Source of the DNA: Alphaproteobacteria bacterium
GTDB lineage: Bacteria > Pseudomonadota > Alphaproteobacteria > Rhizobiales > Rhizobiaceae
NCBI GenBank assembly: GCA_017308345.1
Contig: JAFKFE010000177.1
Coordinates: forward strand, 1 to 8,511
Length of the DNA stretch: 8,511 nt
Direction: 5' to 3'
The position numbers and the translations under genes are program-made. Shown here piece after piece: positions 1 through 6,287 of this stretch (its first letter is position 1; the number at the start of each line of letters is the position of its first letter). The notes beneath the pieces are model-generated. The model saw nothing but the letters and a program-made list of their open reading frames with translations, did not search any database and was not told where the DNA came from.

Positions 1-27
1 TCATGCAGGCAGAAAGCGCCATTGCCG

Positions 28-37
28 GTCAATTGAC
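28..37. promoter_or_regulatory. 10-bp perfect palindrome upstream of the LysR gene
   Basis: GTCAATTGAC is a perfect inverted repeat 30 bp before the LysR ATG. Each half reads TTGAC on one strand, so it could be a -35 element (TTGACA at 33-38), a repressor or LysR operator, or chance. No good -10 hexamer is found 16-18 bp downstream. A second, looser inverted pair follows at 42-57 (GACC, 8 nt, GGTC). LysR proteins often bind short dyads next to their own promoters, but no binding is shown here. Confidence 0.3.
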
Positions 38-67
38 AAACGACCAATTCAAAGGTCAGCTGCGAGT

Positions 68-994
68 ATGGATCACAGCTTCGACCAGATGCTTCCTTTG
101 GAAACATTGCGCGCTTTTGATGCGGCGGCGCGAACGGGAAGCTTCTCCGCCGCAGCCGAAAAACTCAACCTCACCCATGGCGCGGTGAGCCGCCAGATCG
201 CCAAGCTGGAGGGCTGGCTGGGACTGAAAGTGTTCGAGCGCAACGCGCGCGGCGTGACGCTGACCATCGAGGGCAACCGGCTGCATCTTCGCACCACCGA
301 GGCCTTCGCGCTGATCTCGGTCAACTCCGACCGCTGGGTCGAGCCGCGCGGCACCGCCGTGGTGCGGCTGGCCTCGATCCCCTCGGTGAGCGGGCTGTGG
401 CTGATGCCGCGCATGGCGATGCTCGAGAACGATCCGACGAGGCTGCGCATCGTGCTCGATGTCGACAACCGCCAGGTCGATCTCGCCGACGAAGGCATCG
501 ATCTTTCGGTGCGCTGCGGGCGCGGCCGCATTCCCGGCCGCGTGTCGGTACAGCTTTTCGAGGAGCAGATTTTTCCCATCGCCTCGCCGGAACTCGCCAG
601 GGAGATCGGGCGCGGCGATCCTGCCCGGCTGCTGAAGTTCCCGCTGATCAACGATTCCGACGCCTCCGGATGGCGGGCATGGCTCGCGGCCCAGGACATC
701 GATTACCGCCCCCGCCCGCAGGACAGGCGTTTCGAGGACTATAATCTTGTGCTCGACGCGGCGGCGCATGGGTTGGGCATCGCGCTGGCGCGGCCGCCGC
801 TGACGGAGGACCAGTTGCGATCCGGCCGTATCGTCGCCGTCGATGAGCGCGTTGCGCTCAATCCTGTGTCTTATTGGATGGACCGTCCGGTCGGACGGCC
901 GCGCGCGGCCGCGGCGGACCTCGCCGGGCGCATCGCCGGACAGGCCGGGCTTGCTCCGGAAAAGCTCGAGGCTTTCCTGCGGGACGATGTCTAA
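68..994 (+). CDS. LysR-family transcriptional regulator, GcvA-like
   Basis: A 308-residue LysR-type regulator, full length for the family. Residues about 10-70 form the N-terminal winged helix-turn-helix: LETLRAFDAAARTGSFSAAA, then LTHGAVSRQIAKLE and FERNARGVTLTIEG. This is the signature of the GcvA-like branch, whose members bind DNA as oligomers and respond to a small-molecule ligand. Residues about 95-300 match the periplasmic-binding-protein-like effector domain, with LWLMPRM, a DEGIDLSVRCGRG stretch and a C-terminal AHGLGIALARPPL segment. The ligand and target genes cannot be read from the sequence. The ATG at 68 has only a weak purine stretch (AAAGG at 51-55); an in-frame ATG at 89 would still keep the whole HTH. 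A 10-bp perfect palindrome lies just upstream and could take part in autoregulation. The gene converges on its neighbour with a 6-bp gap. The family call is firm; the biological role is unknown. Confidence 0.93.
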   Translation: MDHSFDQMLPLETLRAFDAAARTGSFSAAAEKLNLTHGAVSRQIAKLEGWLGLKVFERNARGVTLTIEGNRLHLRTTEAFALISVNSDRWVEPRGTAVVRLASIPSVSGLWLMPRMAMLENDPTRLRIVLDVDNRQVDLADEGIDLSVRCGRGRIPGRVSVQLFEEQIFPIASPELAREIGRGDPARLLKFPLINDSDASGWRAWLAAQDIDYRPRPQDRRFEDYNLVLDAAAHGLGIALARPPLTEDQLRSGRIVAVDERVALNPVSYWMDRPVGRPRAAAADLAGRIAGQAGLAPEKLEAFLRDDV

Positions 995-1000
995 GCCGGA

Positions 1001-1603
1001 TCAGCGAAGCAACAGGACCATGATCGTCGCGGTCACGGCGGAGACAATGGCCGTAACGACCGATATCGTCCACAGCGATACCGCAACGGAATCGGATTGC
1101 GGCGCATGGCCGGCAGAGCGGCCGCCCGCGCCGCGCGGTTGGGGCGCGTTGGCATTGGCCGCGACCAGCATCGCGGCGGAAGCGACGGCCGGCGAAAATG
1201 TGGACAATGCCGGCGCAACCGCGGGCCTGGACGCATTTTCGGCAACCGCTGCCGGTGGCGGGACGAAGCCGCGCCGCGCCTGATCAGCATCGGTCGCGGC
1301 CCTGCCCGCCGAGGGTCTTGCCGGCGCATCGTCGGCCGCGGCATCGGGCTCCATGACGGCCCGGTAGGCATCCTCGACTTCGGAGGACGACAGGCGTTGC
1401 GATGCCTGAGCGGCCTGGCGCGGCTGCGCGCTCTGCAGCGACTGCGCCGCGATCTGCGCCGCCTGCCCCGTCGTGGGCGCCGGCGGCTGGACCAGCGCCT
1501 TGATCAAGGCTGCCGCTGCCGGATCGGCCTTGGGCGACGGCGCCGCCTGCGGCGTGAGCGCCTCATTGATGAGCGTGTTCAAGCGGGTCGGGGTGATGTC
1601 CAT
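1001..1603 (-). CDS. Unrecognised Ala/Pro-rich protein with a C-terminal membrane helix
   Basis: A 200-residue protein that I do not recognise. Residues 1-170 are low in complexity and rich in Ala, Pro, Gln and Ser, with a short amphipathic start (MDITPTRLNTLINEAL) and a more ordinary patch at about 70-85 (RLSSSEVEDAYRAVM). Residues about 173-199 (SVAVSLWTISVVTAIVSAVT onward) form one strongly hydrophobic helix ending in a single Arg at the C-terminus, and no N-terminal signal peptide is seen. This gives the layout of a tail-anchored inner-membrane protein with a long, probably disordered cytoplasmic part. The ATG at 1603 has a GGAAAC Shine-Dalgarno-like stretch (1614-1609) that lies inside a perfect palindrome. 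The gene converges on the LysR gene and is divergent from the DUF2093 gene. The opposite strand carries a long Arg-rich open frame, which I take as a shadow. The protein could have a structural or envelope role, but that is a guess. Confidence 0.72.
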   Translation of the reverse strand: MDITPTRLNTLINEALTPQAAPSPKADPAAAALIKALVQPPAPTTGQAAQIAAQSLQSAQPRQAAQASQRLSSSEVEDAYRAVMEPDAAADDAPARPSAGRAATDADQARRGFVPPPAAVAENASRPAVAPALSTFSPAVASAAMLVAANANAPQPRGAGGRSAGHAPQSDSVAVSLWTISVVTAIVSAVTATIMVLLLR

Positions 1604-1607
1604 GCCG

Positions 1608-1621
1608 GGTTTCCGGAAACC
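1608..1621. promoter_or_regulatory. 14-bp perfect palindrome over the ribosome-binding region of the tail-anchored gene
   Basis: GGTTTCCGGAAACC is a perfect 14-bp inverted repeat that begins five bases before the minus-strand ATG at 1603. It contains that gene's GGAAAC Shine-Dalgarno-like stretch. It could act as a DNA operator, or as an RNA hairpin hiding the ribosome-binding site, although a palindrome with no loop folds poorly as RNA. The pattern is seen directly; the function is inferred. Confidence 0.35.
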
Positions 1622-1653
1622 ATTTGCCGCTCAGCCATACTGCTTGAGCATTG

Positions 1654-1667
1654 CGTCAAGCTTGACG
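1654..1667. promoter_or_regulatory. 14-bp perfect palindrome in the divergent spacer, with back-to-back CTTGAC
   Basis: CGTCAAGCTTGACG is a perfect 14-bp inverted repeat between two divergent genes. It contains CTTGAC on both strands (1661-1666 plus, 1660-1655 minus), the -35 hexamer reported for rhizobial housekeeping promoters (CTTGAC-N17-CTATAT). The -10 matches at the proper distance are poor: CGATTG at 1685-1690 on the plus strand, and TATGGC at 1639-1634 on the minus strand with a 15-bp spacer. It may be a shared bidirectional promoter element or an operator controlling both genes. Confidence 0.38.
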
Positions 1668-1717
1668 TTGCTTGCGATTTGTGGCGATTGAAACGCGATG
1701 AACTCAAGCGTCCTTCC

Positions 1718-1951
1718 ATGATGAATCGTTTCGAAGGCCCGGGCGGCAGGGAAGCCCGGATCCGCTATCTCGACGGCGACTTCCAGGTCACCAGTCCCGG
1801 CTCGTTCGTGCGCTGCGCGGTGACGGGCGAGAACATTCCCCTCGACGAGCTCAAATATTGGAGCGTCGCCCGGCAGGAGCCCTATGTGAACGCGGCGGTC
1901 TCGCTTGCCCGCGAGATCGAGATGCACCCGGAATTGCGCAAGCGGGGATAG
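1718..1951 (+). CDS. DUF2093 family protein
   Basis: A 77-residue protein of the alphaproteobacterial DUF2093 family, recognised from FEGPGGREARIRYLDGDFQV, the SPGSFVRCAVTG segment and IPLDELKYWSVARQEPY. Nothing certain is known of its function. The conserved Cys33 (VRCAVTG) with a following turn, and the conserved WSVARQEPY, suggest a small folded domain; a single Cys does not make a zinc site by itself. The start is one of two adjacent ATG codons (1718 or 1721); neither has a clear Shine-Dalgarno, and the family usually begins MNRFE. From memory, this gene commonly sits close to lpxK in rhizobia. Here a two-gene sugar module lies between them, and lpxK is on the opposite strand. Confidence 0.88.
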   Translation: MMNRFEGPGGREARIRYLDGDFQVTSPGSFVRCAVTGENIPLDELKYWSVARQEPYVNAAVSLAREIEMHPELRKRG

Positions 1952-1969
1952 GCCATGCGAGCCCATGGC
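1952..1969 (+). repeat. Hairpin directly after the DUF2093 stop codon
   Basis: GCCATG and CATGGC form a perfect 6-bp stem around a 6-nt loop (CGAGCC), beginning at the base after the TAG stop. No T-run follows, so it is a poor intrinsic terminator. It could slow RNA decay, partly attenuate read-through into the glycosyltransferase gene, or be chance. Confidence 0.25.
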
Positions 1970-1997
1970 GCAGTGGCAATCGATCTCGACCGCGCTT

Positions 1998-2001
1998 AGG
2001 G
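1998..2001 (+). promoter_or_regulatory. Shine-Dalgarno supporting a TTG start for the glycosyltransferase
   Basis: AGGG lies 7 nt before the TTG codon at 2009. The later in-frame ATG codons have no purine-rich stretch at a suitable distance, so this site decides the start. Confidence 0.5.
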
Positions 2002-2008
2002 TATCGCA

Positions 2009-2851
2009 TTGAAGAACTTCAGGAAATCTCTCAAGACCCTTGTTCGCATGCCGCTTGTCATGCGTGCGAGATTGCGCGACCGGGCGCTATCGAAAGCCCC
2101 ACGGTTCAAGCTGGCCGCCTGCGCCATCTTCCGTGAGGAAGCGCCGTTCCTGGCCGAATGGATCAGGTTCCACCAGAGTGTGGGATTTGAGCATTTCTAT
2201 CTCTACAACAACTTCTCGACCGACGACTTCAAAGCCGTGTTGGACCCGTTCATCCAGGAAGGGCTGGTTACACTGGTCGACTGGCCGCGGCCGGTGGGGC
2301 AGCTGTCGGCTTACAGGGACTGCATCCGCAGACGCTGGCGTGAAGCGTTGTGGATCGGATTCTTCGACATCGACGAGTTTCTTTTCGCGCCCGACGGACG
2401 CGACGTGCCCTCGGTTCTGAGAGACTATCGCGACCTTCCAGGCGTCTGCGTCTGGCAGGCGTTCTATGGCTCCTCCGGCCATGTCGAACGGCCACAAGTC
2501 CCGGTGGTCGAAGCCTACACGATGCGAGCCGGGCCGGACATCACGACGGTCAAGACAATCCTGAACCCGCGCATGGTCTACAGGCCTGGCGTCCATCAGA
2601 CGAAATTCCTGTCCGGTGAAGGGGTGGACACCCATCGGCGGACGATCGTGCCCGGCATGCCTCCCAAGCTCGATATATTAAGGATCAATCACTATTGGTC
2701 GCGATCGCTCGCCGACCTCGACCAGAAGGTCCGGCGCGGTGACGCGTCGACGGCCGCGGCGCGCGACAGGGACTGGCATTTCAACTTCGAAAGCAAGCTC
2801 AACGTCGAGCGCGACAAGACCATCCTGGAGGCGATGCGGCATCCCCGCTAA
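2009..2851 (+). CDS. Glycosyltransferase, GT92/DUF23-like (GT-A fold)
   Basis: A 280-residue protein with the features of the GT92/DUF23 and related Glyco_tranf_2_4 families. These are an N-terminal FREEAPFLAEWIRFHQSVGF at 41-60, FYLYNNFSTDD at 63-73, a metal- and nucleotide-sugar-binding DxD at 120-122 (FFDIDEFLF), and a late INHYWSRSLADLDQKVRRG segment at 226-244, typical of these proteins. It should transfer a sugar from a nucleotide donor; the sugar and acceptor are unknown. No signal peptide or membrane helix is seen, so it probably acts in the cytoplasm. I take a TTG start because AGGG at 1998-2001 lies 7 nt before it; the next in-frame ATG codons (2048, 2060) lack such a site. A run of codons uncommon in high-GC rhizobia (ATA TTA AGG, around 2675) hints at a different origin. 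The next gene makes UDP-xylose, a possible donor. Confidence 0.87.
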   Translation: MKNFRKSLKTLVRMPLVMRARLRDRALSKAPRFKLAACAIFREEAPFLAEWIRFHQSVGFEHFYLYNNFSTDDFKAVLDPFIQEGLVTLVDWPRPVGQLSAYRDCIRRRWREALWIGFFDIDEFLFAPDGRDVPSVLRDYRDLPGVCVWQAFYGSSGHVERPQVPVVEAYTMRAGPDITTVKTILNPRMVYRPGVHQTKFLSGEGVDTHRRTIVPGMPPKLDILRINHYWSRSLADLDQKVRRGDASTAAARDRDWHFNFESKLNVERDKTILEAMRHPR

Positions 2852-2926
2852 GGCACCTTGCGACTGCCTCGCAACACAATCGGGTGCAATCGATCGCGGC
2901 GGCGAAAAACCCTTTCCGCGAGGTGC

Positions 2927-2955
2927 GTGACACGCTCGTGAATCCGCGGCTATAG
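2927..2955 (+). promoter_or_regulatory. Sigma-70-type promoter of the UDP-glucuronate decarboxylase gene
   Basis: GTGACA (2927-2932) and CTATAG (2950-2955) are separated by exactly 17 bp. They match the rhizobial housekeeping pattern CTTGAC-N17-CTATAT well, especially at -10. Transcription would start near 2961-2963, leaving a leader of about 20 nt before the GTG at 2982. The -35 overlaps an 11-nt inverted repeat, GCGTG-A-CACGC (2925-2935), a possible operator. The gene may therefore be transcribed independently of the glycosyltransferase. Confidence 0.55.
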
Positions 2956-2969
2956 AGGTGGTGGGTATT

Positions 2970-2975
2970 GGGGGA
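2970..2975 (+). promoter_or_regulatory. Shine-Dalgarno deciding the UDP-glucuronate decarboxylase start
   Basis: GGGGGA lies 6 nt before the GTG at 2982. The upstream in-frame GTG codons at 2958 and 2961 lack a properly spaced site and would lie at or before the predicted transcription start. Confidence 0.55.
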
Positions 2976-2981
2976 TTTGGC

Positions 2982-3920
2982 GTGAAGGTTCTGGTGACCG
3001 GGGGCGCCGGCTTTATCGGTTCGCATCTATGCGACCTTTTGCTGGCAAGAGGCCGAGACGTGACATGTCTCGACAATTTCTCGACTGGTTCGGATGAAAA
3101 CATCCGCCACCTCTCGGACAATGCACGGTTCAGGCTGCTGAGGCACGACGTCACCGTGCCGCTCCAGGCCGAGGCCGACGAGATCTTCAATCTCGCCTGC
3201 CCGGCCTCGCCCGTTCACTATCAGCGCATTCCGATCGAGACGACAAAGGCCTGCGTCTACGGCGCGATCAACATGCTCGATCTTGCGTCCGCTTCCGGAG
3301 CGAGAATTCTCCAGGCCTCGACCTCCGAGGTCTATGGCGATCCGGAAATCCATCCCCAGACCGAGGCCTATTGGGGCCATGTCAACCCGATCGGTCCCCG
3401 CAGCTGCTACGACGAAGGCAAGAGATGCGCCGAAGCGCTGTTCTTCGACTACCGGCGCATGTCGAAATTGCCGATCAAGGTGGTGCGCATATTCAACACC
3501 TATGGGCCGCGCATGCACCCGTCGGACGGCCGCGTGGTCAGCAATTTCATCGTCCAGGCGTTGCGCAACGACCCCATAACCATCTACGGCGACGGAAGCC
3601 ACACGCGCAGCTTCTGCTACGTCGACGATCTCATCGACGCGATGACCCGGATGATGGCGACACCGGATGATTTCGTGGGGCCTGTCAACATCGGAAACCC
3701 TACGGAAGTCACGATCCTGGAACTGGCCGAACTCGTCCTGGGCATTGTCGGCGGCAAGTCCAGGATCGAGTTCAAGGCGCTGCCGCAGGACGATCCCCAA
3801 CAGCGCCAACCCGATATAAGCCTGGCGCGTTCGGCGTTGGACTGGTCGCCTCGTGTCGCCCTCAAAGACGGGCTTGGCGAGACGGTTCGCTACTTCCGCC
3901 GGCTCATCAAGGGCAATTGA
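2982..3920 (+). CDS. UDP-glucuronate decarboxylase (UDP-xylose synthase)
   Basis: A 312-residue extended short-chain dehydrogenase/reductase that should convert UDP-glucuronic acid to UDP-xylose, using bound NAD+ (EC 4.1.1.35), in the cytoplasm. Visible features are the NAD-binding GGAGFIGSH at 7-15 with Asp31 at the end of the second strand, the catalytic STSE at 113-116, and YDEGK at 143-147, giving the Tyr-Lys pair. [15 protein letters not shown] (about 177-190) and [16 protein letters not shown] are typical of this subgroup and set it apart from UDP-glucose 4-epimerases. GTG at 2982 is preferred from its Shine-Dalgarno and promoter; it also begins directly with the Rossmann strand (MKVLVTGG). 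At least three ATA codons (for example around 3489, 3577 and 3815) are unusual for such GC-rich DNA. With the glycosyltransferase upstream it probably supplies a pentose for LPS, a capsule or another glycan. The gene converges on lpxK. Confidence 0.93.
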   Translation: MKVLVTGGAGFIGSHLCDLLLARGRDVTCLDNFSTGSDENIRHLSDNARFRLLRHDVTVPLQAEADEIFNLACPASPVHYQRIPIETTKACVYGAINMLDLASASGARILQASTSEVYGDPEIHPQTEAYWGHVNPIGPRSCYDEGKRCAEALFFDYRRMSKLPIKVVRIFNTYGPRMHPSDGRVVSNFIVQALRNDPITIYGDGSHTRSFCYVDDLIDAMTRMMATPDDFVGPVNIGNPTEVTILELAELVLGIVGGKSRIEFKALPQDDPQQRQPDISLARSALDWSPRVALKDGLGETVRYFRRLIKGN

Positions 3921-3934
3921 AGGCGATCCCGCCT
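3921..3934. terminator. Small hairpin in the convergent junction of the decarboxylase and lpxK genes
   Basis: AGGCG-ATCC-CGCCT is a perfect 5-bp stem with a 4-nt loop. It starts at the base after the decarboxylase stop codon and lies 7 nt beyond the lpxK stop. It almost fills the 20-bp spacer between two convergent genes, where a bidirectional terminator would be expected. Neither side has a proper T-run, so any termination would be weak or factor-assisted. Confidence 0.3.
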
Positions 3935-3940
3935 CGAAAC

Positions 3941-4969
3941 TCAACTCCGCATCTTGCGCTGACGCCACGCGTCGAGCGTCTCGTCGATGATGCGCTCGGG
4001 CACGTGGTCGAGCTCGAATACGGCCTCGATATCGAGCACGTCCAGTTGATCGAGGAAACCGGCTGGTGTTTCGCCGTGGCGCAGCCGGGCGGCATCCTTC
4101 GCCGTGGTGGCAAGGCGCAGCCCTTCCTGACGGGCGAGCGCAAGGAGGTCGGCAAGCTCGTCCTGGGCGTAGAAATGATGGTCCGGAAACGCGCGCGAAA
4201 GCACGACCTCGCCACCCGCCCCGCGGACCGTGTCGAAGAATTTCTCTGGATGGCCGATGCCGGCGAAGGCAAGGAAGCGGCCCCCGGCGAAGCGCGACGG
4301 GTCCGCCGGCTCCACATGCGCCAGGAAGATCGGCCGGCCGGCGCGCGCCGCCTGGCGCACGACGCCGTCGGCGGCGGTGCCCTCGCCCATCTTCAGCAGG
4401 CCGTTGGTGAAGACAAGCTGATCGACGACCCTGGCGCGGAGCGGTCCGCCGGGGATGACGCGGCCGTTGCCGATGCCGAAACGGGCGTCGACCACGACCA
4501 GCGCATAGTCGATGTGGATTCGCGCCGACTGGAAGCCGTCATCCATGATCAGGAAGTCGCAGCCATGTTCCTGAATGAGCAGCTTGGCGCCGGCGGCGCG
4601 GTTGGCCGTCACCGCGACAGGCGCATGCGCGGCCAGGAGCAGCGGCTCGTCGCCGACATGCTTGGCGGCGTCGTGATGCGCATCGACGACATGTGGCCTG
4701 GCGAACGAGCCGCCATGGCCGCGCGACAGGAAGCCGGGCGTAAGCCGCATGCGCCTTGCCTCTCTGGCCAGGGCGATGGCGACCGGCGTCTTGCCGCTGC
4801 CGCCAACGGTAAGATTGCCGACGCAAAGCACCGGAGCTTCGACCTTCTCGCGCGGGGCGTGGCGCATGCGCCTGCCGGCGACCAGCCCGTAGACCGCCGA
4901 GGCCGGCGACAAGGCGAACACACGCCAATCCGGCTTCTCCCACCAGAAGGGGGGCGCCTCGCTGGTCAT
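3941..4969 (-). CDS. lpxK: Tetraacyldisaccharide 4'-kinase (lipid A 4'-kinase)
   Basis: LpxK phosphorylates the 4' position of the tetraacyldisaccharide 1-phosphate precursor to give lipid IVA (EC 2.7.1.130), acting at the cytoplasmic face of the inner membrane. The 342-residue length is usual. Visible features are the alphaproteobacterial N-terminus EAPPFWWEKPDW, a short hydrophobic segment at about 17-31, the P-loop region VGNLTVGGSGKTP at 50-62, LSRGHGG at 81-87, VGDEPLLLA at 105-113, the metal-binding DDGFQ at 143-147 and NGRVIPGGPLRAR at 168-180. It is the last gene of the operon: its ATG lies one base after the TAG stop of waaA, so translation is probably coupled, and the weak GGACG site lies inside the end of waaA. 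The product is the acceptor for the Kdo transferase encoded next door. Confidence 0.96.
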   Translation of the reverse strand: MTSEAPPFWWEKPDWRVFALSPASAVYGLVAGRRMRHAPREKVEAPVLCVGNLTVGGSGKTPVAIALAREARRMRLTPGFLSRGHGGSFARPHVVDAHHDAAKHVGDEPLLLAAHAPVAVTANRAAGAKLLIQEHGCDFLIMDDGFQSARIHIDYALVVVDARFGIGNGRVIPGGPLRARVVDQLVFTNGLLKMGEGTAADGVVRQAARAGRPIFLAHVEPADPSRFAGGRFLAFAGIGHPEKFFDTVRGAGGEVVLSRAFPDHHFYAQDELADLLALARQEGLRLATTAKDAARLRHGETPAGFLDQLDVLDIEAVFELDHVPERIIDETLDAWRQRKMRS

Positions 4970-4970
4970 G

Positions 4971-6287
4971 CTAGCGTCCGTTTGCGCCTTTCAGGCGCGC
5001 CTTGACGACCAGCGGCTGGATGTAGGGTTCCAGCGATTTCAGCGTGCGGGCAAGCGCGCCGCGCATTTCGTCGACGGTGGCCGCACCCGCCGCCATCATT
5101 TCATGGCGCGCCACTTCGTTGGTCAAAAGGAAATTGACGGCGCCGGTCAGCATATCGCGGTCGCGCACCAGCTTGGCGCCGCCGCTGTCGAGCAGGCGCT
5201 GATAGGCTTCGCGGAAATTCTGCACGTTGCGGCCGGCAAGCACAGCGGTTTCGAGCATCGCCGGCTCCAGCGGGTTCTGGCCGCCTTCCGAGGTCAGCGA
5301 GCGGCCGACGAAAGCGATTTCCGTCAGCCTCAGATAGAGGCCCATCTCACCGATCGTGTCGCCCAGAAGAATATCGGTGTCGGGCGAGATGCGATCGCCC
5401 TTGCTGCGCCGCGCGACCTTGAGCCCCATGCCGGAAATCTGCGCCGCAAGCGCGTCGGCGCGGTCGGGATGACGCGGCACGATGATGGTCAACAGCCCAG
5501 GATGGCGCCTGTGCAGGCTGGCATGGACCTCCGCGGCCACGACCTCCTCGCCGTCATGGGTCGAGATCGCGGCCCAGGTCGGGCGATCGCCGATCTGGCG
5601 CCGCAGGGTGGCCAGGGCCCGCTCATCGACCGGCGGCGGGTTGGTGTCGACCTTGAGGTTGCCGGAGACCGTGACCGGCCGGGCGCCGAGCGCGCGGAAC
5701 CGTTCGCCGTCGACATCCGACTGGGCGATGACATGGGCGAGGTTCTCGAACAGGGCCTCGGCGACGCCGGAGCGCTTCTTCCACGAGGTGAAGGAGCGGT
5801 CCGAAAGCCTGCCGTTGACCAGAACCTGCGGCACGTTGCGGGCGCCAAGCTCCAGGATGGTCATCGGCCAGATTTCCGATTCGGCGATGATCGCCAGTTC
5901 CGGCCGCCAGTGATCGAGGAAACGGCTGACCGCGGGCTTCAGGTCGAGCGGCACATATTGGTGGATGACGCGGTTGCCGAGACGCTCGTCGGCGACCTTG
6001 GCCGAGGTCACCGTGCCGGTGGTCAGGACGATGTTGACGCCATAGTCGAGGATGCTCTCGACCAGCGGCACCACCGCGATCGTCTCGCCGACGCTGGCGG
6101 CGTGGATCCAGATCACCGGCCCCTCCGGCCGGGGACGGCCGGCGACGCCATAGCGCTCCCGGCGGCGGGCGCGATCCTCCTTGCCGCGCGAGGCGCGCCA
6201 GGCGACATAGGGACCGACCAGCGGATAGGCGGCCGCCCCCGCATAGCGATAGGCTGTCAGGGCCGCACGCGCCCAGCGCTCGCTCAT
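4971..6287 (-). CDS. waaA: 3-deoxy-D-manno-octulosonic acid (Kdo) transferase
   Basis: WaaA (KdtA) moves Kdo from CMP-Kdo to lipid IVA at the cytoplasmic face of the inner membrane, starting the LPS core (EC 2.4.99.12 and related). At 438 residues it is a full-length GT30 enzyme. It has a hydrophobic N-terminal membrane anchor at about 8-30, the catalytic segment IHAASVGE with Glu68, TTGTVTS at 89-95, AESEIWP at 135-141, NGRLSDRS at 158-165, ISTHDGEE at 241-248, PRHPDR at 271-276, GDTIGEM at 309-315 and the donor-binding GGQNPLEPA at 335-343. The ATG overlaps the stop of the upstream DUF374 gene as ATGA, and lpxK starts one base after its own stop, so the three genes are probably translationally coupled. 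Whether this enzyme adds one or two Kdo residues cannot be read from the sequence. Confidence 0.96.
   Translation of the reverse strand: MSERWARAALTAYRYAGAAAYPLVGPYVAWRASRGKEDRARRRERYGVAGRPRPEGPVIWIHAASVGETIAVVPLVESILDYGVNIVLTTGTVTSAKVADERLGNRVIHQYVPLDLKPAVSRFLDHWRPELAIIAESEIWPMTILELGARNVPQVLVNGRLSDRSFTSWKKRSGVAEALFENLAHVIAQSDVDGERFRALGARPVTVSGNLKVDTNPPPVDERALATLRRQIGDRPTWAAISTHDGEEVVAAEVHASLHRRHPGLLTIIVPRHPDRADALAAQISGMGLKVARRSKGDRISPDTDILLGDTIGEMGLYLRLTEIAFVGRSLTSEGGQNPLEPAMLETAVLAGRNVQNFREAYQRLLDSGGAKLVRDRDMLTGAVNFLLTNEVARHEMMAAGAATVDEMRGALARTLKSLEPYIQPLVVKARLKGANGR

Noticed and set aside
33..67. TTGACA at 33-38 as a LysR promoter
   Set aside because: No acceptable -10 hexamer lies 16-18 bp downstream (TCAGCT or CAGCTG there), so it is not called as a promoter.
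1097..1717. A long plus-strand upstream extension of the DUF2093 gene
   Set aside because: The extra 207 residues are Arg/Gly-rich low-complexity sequence antisense to the tail-anchored gene. The DUF2093 family normally begins at MNRFE.
2958..2981. An earlier GTG start for the UDP-glucuronate decarboxylase (eight extra residues)
   Set aside because: No Shine-Dalgarno is properly spaced, and it would fall at or before the predicted transcription start. GTG 2982 follows GGGGGA and begins at the Rossmann strand.
3027..3968. A 313-codon minus-strand open frame antisense to the UDP-glucuronate decarboxylase gene
   Set aside because: It is a shadow of a gene with complete catalytic motifs, and it would also run through the lpxK 3' end.
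3917..5005. A 362-codon plus-strand open frame antisense to lpxK
   Set aside because: It is the complement of a clear lpxK with P-loop and DDGFQ motifs. No ribosome-binding site or known domain is visible.
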